Shown here piece after piece: positions 50,896 through 64,000 of a stretch of DNA of 64,000 nucleotides. The position numbers were made by a program, and so were the translations under genes. This DNA is from Vibrio palustris (GTDB lineage Bacteria; Pseudomonadota; Gammaproteobacteria; Enterobacterales; Vibrionaceae): the NCBI RefSeq assembly GCF_024346995.1, contig NZ_AP024887.1:1-64000 (forward strand). Reading direction: 5' to 3'. The notes beneath the pieces were generated by a model, which was given only the letters and a program-made list of their open reading frames with translations, did not search any database and was not told the DNA's origin. The number at the start of each line of letters is the position of its first letter. Position 1 is the stretch's first letter.

Positions 50896-52436
<1,541 letters not shown>

Positions 52437-52508
52437 ATACGAATGATTATTGCGATGAGTGCTCACACAGATTGATATGGTTTAGACAAAGCAAAAGAGT
52501 ATCTTAGT

Positions 52509-52584
52509 GTCCCGTTCGTCTAGAGGCCTAGGACACCGCCCTTTCACGGCGGTAACAGGGGTTCGACTCCCCTACGGGATACCA
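52509..52584 (+). tRNA. tRNA-Glu (TTC)
   Basis: A 76-base cloverleaf with CCA encoded. Acceptor GTCCCGT/ACGGGAT and anticodon loop CTTTCAC give anticodon TTC (52543-52545). It lies in the 16S-23S spacer of operon 1 and is processed from the rRNA transcript. Confidence 0.97.
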
Positions 52585-52586
52585 TT

Positions 52587-52662
52587 GGGTCGTTAGCTCA
52601 GTTGGTAGAGCAGTTGACTTTTAATCAATTGGTCGCAGGTTCGAATCCTGCACGACCCACCA
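52587..52662 (+). tRNA. tRNA-Lys (TTT)
   Basis: A 76-base cloverleaf with CCA encoded. Acceptor GGGTCGT/ACGACCC and anticodon loop CTTTTAA give TTT. It sits two bases after tRNA-Glu. Confidence 0.97.
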
Positions 52663-52689
52663 TTCCTTCCATGGGAATTAAAATACAAT

Positions 52690-52765
52690 GGGCGATTAGC
52701 TCAGTTGGGAGAGCACCTGCCTTACAAGCAGGGGGTCACTGGTTCGAACCCGGTATCGCCCACCA
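52690..52765 (+). tRNA. tRNA-Val (TAC)
   Basis: A 76-base cloverleaf with CCA encoded. Acceptor GGGCGAT/ATCGCCC and anticodon loop CTTACAA give TAC. It is the third tRNA of the operon 1 spacer. Confidence 0.97.
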
Positions 52766-52874
52766 CTCTCTAAATATTTTTGGATCTTTCTTCCAAACCA
52801 CTACCGAAACGTGCGTGGTTGGAATTTGTGACGCTGAAAATCTTTAGAAAGTGTATTTTATAAGAAAATACTCT

Positions 52875-52890
52875 GCTCTTTAAAAATTTG
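52875..52890 (+). promoter_or_regulatory. boxA in the 16S-23S spacer, operon 1
   Basis: GCTCTTTAAAAATTTG resembles boxA with one change from the usual ACAATTT. The remainder of the 52766-53135 spacer holds processing sequence for 23S and no gene. Confidence 0.75.
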
Positions 52891-53135
52891 GAAAGCTGAC
52901 AAAATAATCGTATTTAGCGATAAATATGAATTATTTGTAAAAGTTCTCAATGTTTGTTGTATCAATTGATATGAACAAACACCAAACACATTCAAGTGTT
53001 CTTGGAAAATCATGCTCTATTAATAGAGTGTGTATTCAAAATTGAGTCCGGCAATATCGAGTCTGCAACATGTATAAAAATGCAGACAAACCTTGGTGAC
53101 TTTGTTCATCAATCCAAAACTTTTTTGGGTTGTAT

Positions 53136-56028
<2,893 letters not shown>

Positions 56029-56156
56029 TACAACACCAAAAAGGTTTTGTAACGGACTCAATATGAGTACTTGAGTGTGTGAGAACGGCTTTTATAGCCA
56101 CAAAAAACAGCTTTCCAGATTATTGTTATGGCCTTTTGGCGATAACAGAAAGAATT

Positions 56157-56276
56157 TGCTTGGCGACCATAGCATTTTGGACCCACCTGATCCCATGCCG
56201 AACTCAGAAGTGAAACGAAATAGCGCCGATGGTAGTGTGGGGTTTCCCCATGTGAGAGTAGGTCATCGCCAGGCTT
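56157..56276 (+). rRNA. rrf: 5S ribosomal RNA, copy 1
   Basis: About 120 bases from TGCTTGGCGACCATAGC to ATCGCCAGGCTT, with the stem helix I GCTTGGCGA / TCGCCAGGC closed and CCCATGCCGAACTCAGAAGT conserved. It lies 128 bases after 23S. Confidence 0.97.
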
Positions 56277-56284
56277 TAATATTG

Positions 56285-56309
56285 CTTGCTTGATGAAAAA
56301 TCAAGCAAG
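56285..56309 (+). other. Hairpin after 5S copy 1
   Basis: Perfect 9-bp stem CTTGCTTGA / TCAAGCAAG with a 7-base loop, but no U tract follows. Termination between the operons is therefore uncertain. The gap 56277-56646 also holds the operon 2 promoter and boxA, and no gene. Confidence 0.6.
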
Positions 56310-56343
56310 TCACCATAAAGTTTTAAATTTTTAGAATTTTATG

Positions 56344-56371
56344 TTGACTTTCAAAGTGGGTAGCGTAATAT
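56344..56371 (+). promoter_or_regulatory. rRNA operon 2 promoter
   Basis: TTGACT (56344-56349), 16-base spacer, TAATAT (56366-56371), then ACGCGTCCTGCC. Only one clear promoter is seen, against two for operon 1. Confidence 0.8.
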
Positions 56372-56408
56372 ACGCGTCCTGCCTAAGTGCTAACGCACTG
56401 AAAGCAAA

Positions 56409-56424
56409 GCTCTTTAACAATTTA
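56409..56424 (+). promoter_or_regulatory. boxA, operon 2 leader
   Basis: GCTCTTTAACAATTTA, identical to that of operon 1, 38 bases after the promoter -10 box. Confidence 0.9.
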
Positions 56425-56646
56425 AACCTATCAATCTGTGTGGGCACTCGTTGATGATAATCAATAGCTTCTTAGGAAGCACAATTGGTTTCAATGAACT
56501 GAGTGACCAATCGAGATTAACTGAGTTAATCTTGGCACAGTCAATTCATTATCATTCTGTTGGAATGATAATAGCTTTAAGATTACATGTTTGTTTTTAA
56601 ACAAATATTAGTTTTGAAGTCAGTATTCATTGAGCCGAAAAAACTT

Positions 56647-58187
<1,541 letters not shown>

Positions 58188-58294
58188 ATACGAAATGATT
58201 ATTGCGATGAGTGTTCACACAGATTGATATGGTTTAGTTATAGAGAGCACCGCGTTAAAACCTCTGCCCTCCTTTGATGGCGAGAGACTTTTGT

Positions 58295-58370
58295 GTCCCG
58301 TTCGTCTAGAGGCCTAGGACACCGCCCTTTCACGGCGGTAACAGGGGTTCGACTCCCCTACGGGATACCA
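58295..58370 (+). tRNA. tRNA-Glu (TTC), operon 2
   Basis: Identical to the operon 1 copy by reading, with CCA encoded. It is the only tRNA in this spacer. Its flanks differ from operon 1: 5' bases 58240-58294 and 3' bases 58371-58430 are unique. The 58371-58692 gap holds boxA and the 23S processing stem, no gene. Confidence 0.97.
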
Positions 58371-58431
58371 TCTTTAAGTTTATGAGAAATCGTGCTCTTA
58401 AAAATGGTATTTTCGATAGAAGATACACATT

Positions 58432-58447
58432 GCTCTTTAACAATTTG
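58432..58447 (+). promoter_or_regulatory. boxA in the 16S-23S spacer, operon 2
   Basis: GCTCTTTAACAATTTG, closer to the consensus than the operon 1 spacer copy. The sequence becomes near-identical with operon 1 from here to 5S. Confidence 0.85.
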
Positions 58448-58692
58448 GAAAGCTGACAAAATAATCGTATTTAGCGATAAATATGAATTATTTGTAAAAG
58501 TTCTCAATGTTTGTTGTATCACTTGATACGAACAAACACCAAACACATTCAAGTGTTCTTGGAAAATCACGCTCTTTTAATAGAGTGTGTATTCAAAATT
58601 GAGTCCGGCAATATCGAGTCTGCAACATGTATAAAAATGCAGACAAACCTTGGTGACTTTGTTCATCAATCCAAAACTTTTTTGGGTTGTAT

Positions 58693-61585
<2,893 letters not shown>

Positions 61586-61713
61586 TACAACACCAAAAAG
61601 GTTTTGTAACGGACTCAATATGAGTACTTGAGTGTGTGAGAACGGCTTTTATAGCCACAAAAAACAGCTTTCCAGATTATTGTTATGGCCTTTGGGCGAT
61701 AACAGAAAGAATT

Positions 61714-61833
61714 TGCTTGGCGACCATAGCATTTTGGACCCACCTGATCCCATGCCGAACTCAGAAGTGAAACGAAATAGCGCCGATGGTAGTGTGGGGT
61801 TTCCCCATGTGAGAGTAGGTCATCGCCAGGCTT
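61714..61833 (+). rRNA. rrf: 5S ribosomal RNA, copy 2
   Basis: Same sequence as copy 1 on reading, 128 bases after 23S copy 2. The 23S-5S spacer differs at one base (CCTTTTGG against CCTTTGGG). Confidence 0.97.
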
Positions 61834-61877
61834 TAACAATTATCTATAGTTTCTAAAACTGTAGATAGACAATTTGC

Positions 61878-61968
61878 GGAGAGATGGCTGAGTGGTCGAA
61901 AGCACCGGTCTTGAAAACCGGCAACCGTTAATAGCGGTTCTAGGGTTCAAATCCCTATCTCTCCGCCA
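61878..61968 (+). tRNA. tRNA-Ser (TGA)
   Basis: A 91-base class II tRNA with a long variable arm and CCA encoded. Acceptor GGAGAGA/TCTCTCC; anticodon loop CTTGAAA gives TGA. It lies 44 bases after 5S copy 2, so is likely a distal gene of the rRNA operon. Confidence 0.97.
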
Positions 61969-61976
61969 CTATTGGG

Positions 61977-62007
61977 AAAGCCCGCTGATTTATCAGCGGG
62001 CTTTTTT
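61977..62007 (+). terminator. Terminator of rRNA operon 2
   Basis: Stem AAAGCCCGCTGA / TCAGCGGGCTTT with a short TTTA loop followed by TTTTCAT, eight bases after the tRNA-Ser CCA. The remaining 62008-62296 is non-coding; it has no recognisable gene and carries the promoter region of the next gene. Confidence 0.92.
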
Positions 62008-62296
62008 CATTTCTATCGCTAGCTTTTGTCCTACTCACGTAGCCAAGACGTACCTACCTTTTCCTGCTGTTAAATAGACGCTATTGAACCCCGAATGTTG
62101 TCTACAAACACTCAATATAAAATCATCTTTAAAACATTTTGGACTCAAAACATAGGGCTTTTTATTGCCGCCCTTCTAATGCAATCATCGATTATGAGAT
62201 AGATATGGCAGTATTGTTCTTAATAATCAGAGTAATAGTGACTTTATGCGTATAATTGAGTAGTTTGGTTACTCTATTACAAATATTACCCTCATT

Positions 62297-63826
62297 ATGT
62301 TGAAAAAGATCTGTACTCGTATTGTTTTATCTTGCGCTGTTCTGTTGTTTGCCGGTTGCTCTTCAGCGCCAGATAGCGTGCCATTATCCGATCATGACTA
62401 TTGTGATTTACCCCTCTATAGAACAGATCAGTCCCTATCCGAATTTACAGAACCTTTTACAGCCGAAATGCAGAATAAGACCGGAGTCTATGTATTAGAG
62501 CAAGGGGCAGAAGCTATGATGTCTCGGGCCTGGTTAGCAGAGCGTGCTGAGACATCGATCGACGTGCAGTATTTTATCTTTTCTATCGATAATGTGGGTT
62601 TAATTGCGACCGATTATTTGGTTCGGGCGGCAGAACGAGGGATCAAAGTTCGCGTGTTGGTGGATGACATTATGATGGAAGCTCGGGTTGATGAGTTGTT
62701 AATGTTGGCAGCCCATAAGAATATTGATATTAAAATCTACAATCCCAACGCCAATGTCGGTAAGAATATTATTGGTAAGCTTACCTCGCTCGTTACGGAT
62801 TTTCGTGGCCTCAATCAGCGAATGCATAATAAAGTATTTCTTGTTGATCAAAAAATTGCCATTACCGGTGGGCGCAATATTGCGAATGAATACTTTGGTT
62901 TCGATCATGACTATAACTTTAGAGACCGCGATGTGTTCCTTGCAGGTAAAGCGGTCCATTCAGTCGAATCCTCTTTTGAGCAGTATTGGCACAGTAAGCT
63001 CAGTGTTTCTATAGAAAATCTTGTGGATAGTCAGCCGTATCCAGAGAATCCAAGTTTTTCTCGGTTACATTCTTATGCCTGTAATCCTGATACAGAGGTT
63101 AGGCAAGAGATCGAAGAAGTACCTGATACGTTTCATCAGCTTATGAGTGAAGGGAAATTTTTATTTCTCGATAATGTCGAATATGTTGCCGATATTCCCG
63201 GCAAGAATGATCGGAAATTTTCTCTCGGTGGTGGGAGTCTCACTAAAGATAAGTTGGTTGAACTTGCACAAAGCGCAACGCACAGTATTGTTATTCAGAC
63301 CCCCTATTTGGTAACGACCAAAAAAGATAGAGCCTTTCTACGTACATTGGTTAATCGAGGCGTCACGATAAAAATTCTTACTAATAGTCTGGCATCGAAT
63401 GATAACTTAGAAGCTTTTAGTGGTTATCAAAGAAATAGAGCGGCGTTATTGGATACCGGTGTCAAAATTTACGAATTCAGGCCCGATGCCAAGATTCGAC
63501 AGCGAGTGATGTCAGAAAGTATGTATAAACGCTTACCATCAATGCCGATATTTGGTCTACATGCGAAAACGATGACCATCGATGATCATATTACCGTTAT
63601 TGGTACTTATAATTTTGACCCTCGCAGTGCCAACTTGAATACCGACAGCATTACGGTTATTGACTCGCCTGAAATTACCGACAGTGTGCAAGCGTCTATG
63701 TTAAAAGAAATGGGGGCCGATAATGCCTGGCAGGTGACCAAAGATTTTAACCCTGATAGTAAGGTTTCGTTATCTAAGCGGATTGGCGTGAAATTACGCA
63801 GGGTCGTGCCGAAAAATATACTTTAG
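62297..63826 (+). CDS. Phospholipase D/cardiolipin synthase-like lipoprotein
   Basis: A 509-residue protein with two PLD (HxKx4D) motifs: HNKVFLVD (H177, K179, D184) and HAKTMTID (H422, K424, D429), each followed by the GG/GT-x-N segment (ITGGRNIANE, GTYNFDPRSAN). The first 21 residues form a lipoprotein signal ending LLFAGC, so it is predicted to be membrane-anchored and exported. Its order and length resemble ClsC/YmdC cardiolipin synthase, which joins phosphatidylglycerol with phosphatidylethanolamine. No YmdB/ClsC partner gene adjoins, and the lipobox is atypical for ClsC. It could therefore be an envelope phospholipid transferase or hydrolase of unknown substrate. It follows directly after the rRNA-tRNA block. 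Confidence 0.82.
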   Translation: MLKKICTRIVLSCAVLLFAGCSSAPDSVPLSDHDYCDLPLYRTDQSLSEFTEPFTAEMQNKTGVYVLEQGAEAMMSRAWLAERAETSIDVQYFIFSIDNVGLIATDYLVRAAERGIKVRVLVDDIMMEARVDELLMLAAHKNIDIKIYNPNANVGKNIIGKLTSLVTDFRGLNQRMHNKVFLVDQKIAITGGRNIANEYFGFDHDYNFRDRDVFLAGKAVHSVESSFEQYWHSKLSVSIENLVDSQPYPENPSFSRLHSYACNPDTEVRQEIEEVPDTFHQLMSEGKFLFLDNVEYVADIPGKNDRKFSLGGGSLTKDKLVELAQSATHSIVIQTPYLVTTKKDRAFLRTLVNRGVTIKILTNSLASNDNLEAFSGYQRNRAALLDTGVKIYEFRPDAKIRQRVMSESMYKRLPSMPIFGLHAKTMTIDDHITVIGTYNFDPRSANLNTDSITVIDSPEITDSVQASMLKEMGADNAWQVTKDFNPDSKVSLSKRIGVKLRRVVPKNIL

Positions 63827-63876
63827 CTTCTCACGCGTAAGCGATTAAGACGCGCTTGAATACTGTGATCTATTAG

Positions 63877-63915
63877 CCCGGTTGCTCAATCCTGTGATTG
63901 AACAACCGGGTTTTT
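63877..63915 (+). terminator. Terminator after the PLD-like gene
   Basis: Stem CCCGGTTG / CAACCGGG with an inner TCAAT/ATTGA pairing, then TTTTT. It lies about 50 bases past the stop codon. Confidence 0.88.
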
Positions 63916-63941
63916 GACATTTTTCCCCCACAATCGATGGA

Positions 63942-63998
63942 TTATGTTTGTGGGTGGATAATTTGCCACAGTGCATTAACCAATGGATTATTGAGTTG
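63942..63998 (-). CDS. Possible 3' end of a leftward gene running off the window
   Basis: On the minus strand an open frame enters at the window edge, reads QLNNPLVNALWQIIHPQT and stops at TAA (63942-63944). It looks like the amphipathic tail of a protein, but 18 codons cannot identify it. Confidence 0.35.
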   Translation of the reverse strand, partial: QLNNPLVNALWQIIHPQT

Positions 63999-64000
63999 TG

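Noticed and set aside
52602-52847. Frame MVEQLTFNQLVAGSNPARPT spanning tRNA genes
   Set aside because: This is the well-known spurious translation of tRNA genes.

Overview
This window is the origin-proximal part of a Vibrio chromosome I. The left edge is the chromosomal replication origin, with three tandem 12-13-mers beginning GATCT, about 15 GATC sites in 345 bases, and DnaA boxes. It is followed by mioC, mnmE, yidC-yidD-rnpA-rpmH, dnaA-dnaN-recF-gyrB and the rest of a gene order that, from memory, matches Vibrio cholerae chromosome I from about VC0002 to VC0058. Protein and rRNA sequences look like Vibrio, but I cannot assign a species.

Layout. 1-480: oriC. 485-4974: leftward mioC, mnmE and the yidC/yidD/rnpA/rpmH cluster. 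5224-7470: a leftward polar amino acid ABC transporter, probably of cystine type, lying between rpmH and dnaA. 7778-13876: the rightward replication cluster dnaA-dnaN-recF-gyrB, with an inverted pair of DnaA boxes in the dnaA promoter region. 14075-16032: a HisJ-like binding protein without a permease, followed by an AstE/AspA-type deacylase. 16288-16728: ibpA behind a sigma-32-like promoter and a ROSE-like leader. 16808-21240: avtA, glyS and glyQ. 21460-22212: a yybP-ykoY (Mn2+) riboswitch and an MneA-type exporter. 22643-29627: tusA and the leftward ilvL-ilvG-ilvM-ilvE-ilvD-ilvA biosynthetic operon, with a complete leader peptide and attenuator; a parS-like site lies inside ilvE. 29824-35810: comM, yihG, dsbA-srkA, yihD, an unknown small basic ORF and spo0M. 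35891-42801: trhA, then the leftward series def-fmt-rsmB-trkA-trkH-DUF3157. 43072-50336: dprA-smg-topoisomerase zinc-ribbon protein, purEK behind a PurR operator, tsaC-hemF-aroE-DUF1488 and the gamma-carbonic-anhydrase-like yrdA.

50460-61968 holds two complete tandem rRNA operons on the + strand. The first carries tRNA-Glu, tRNA-Lys and tRNA-Val in its spacer; the second carries only tRNA-Glu. A tRNA-Ser(TGA) gene and a strong terminator follow. The window ends with a phospholipase-D/cardiolipin-synthase-like lipoprotein gene (62297-63826) and what may be the 3' tip of a leftward gene.

This is mostly conserved core genome. I see no prophage, transposon, integron, CRISPR array or defence island. 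The most informative parts are the non-coding controls (origin, parS-like site, riboswitch, attenuator, RNA thermometer candidate, PurR box), the mosaic tandem rRNA operons, and a few genes of unknown role: the orphan binding protein plus deacylase pair, the 60-codon basic ORF and the 86-codon membrane/coiled-coil protein. I found no convincing undescribed multi-gene system.
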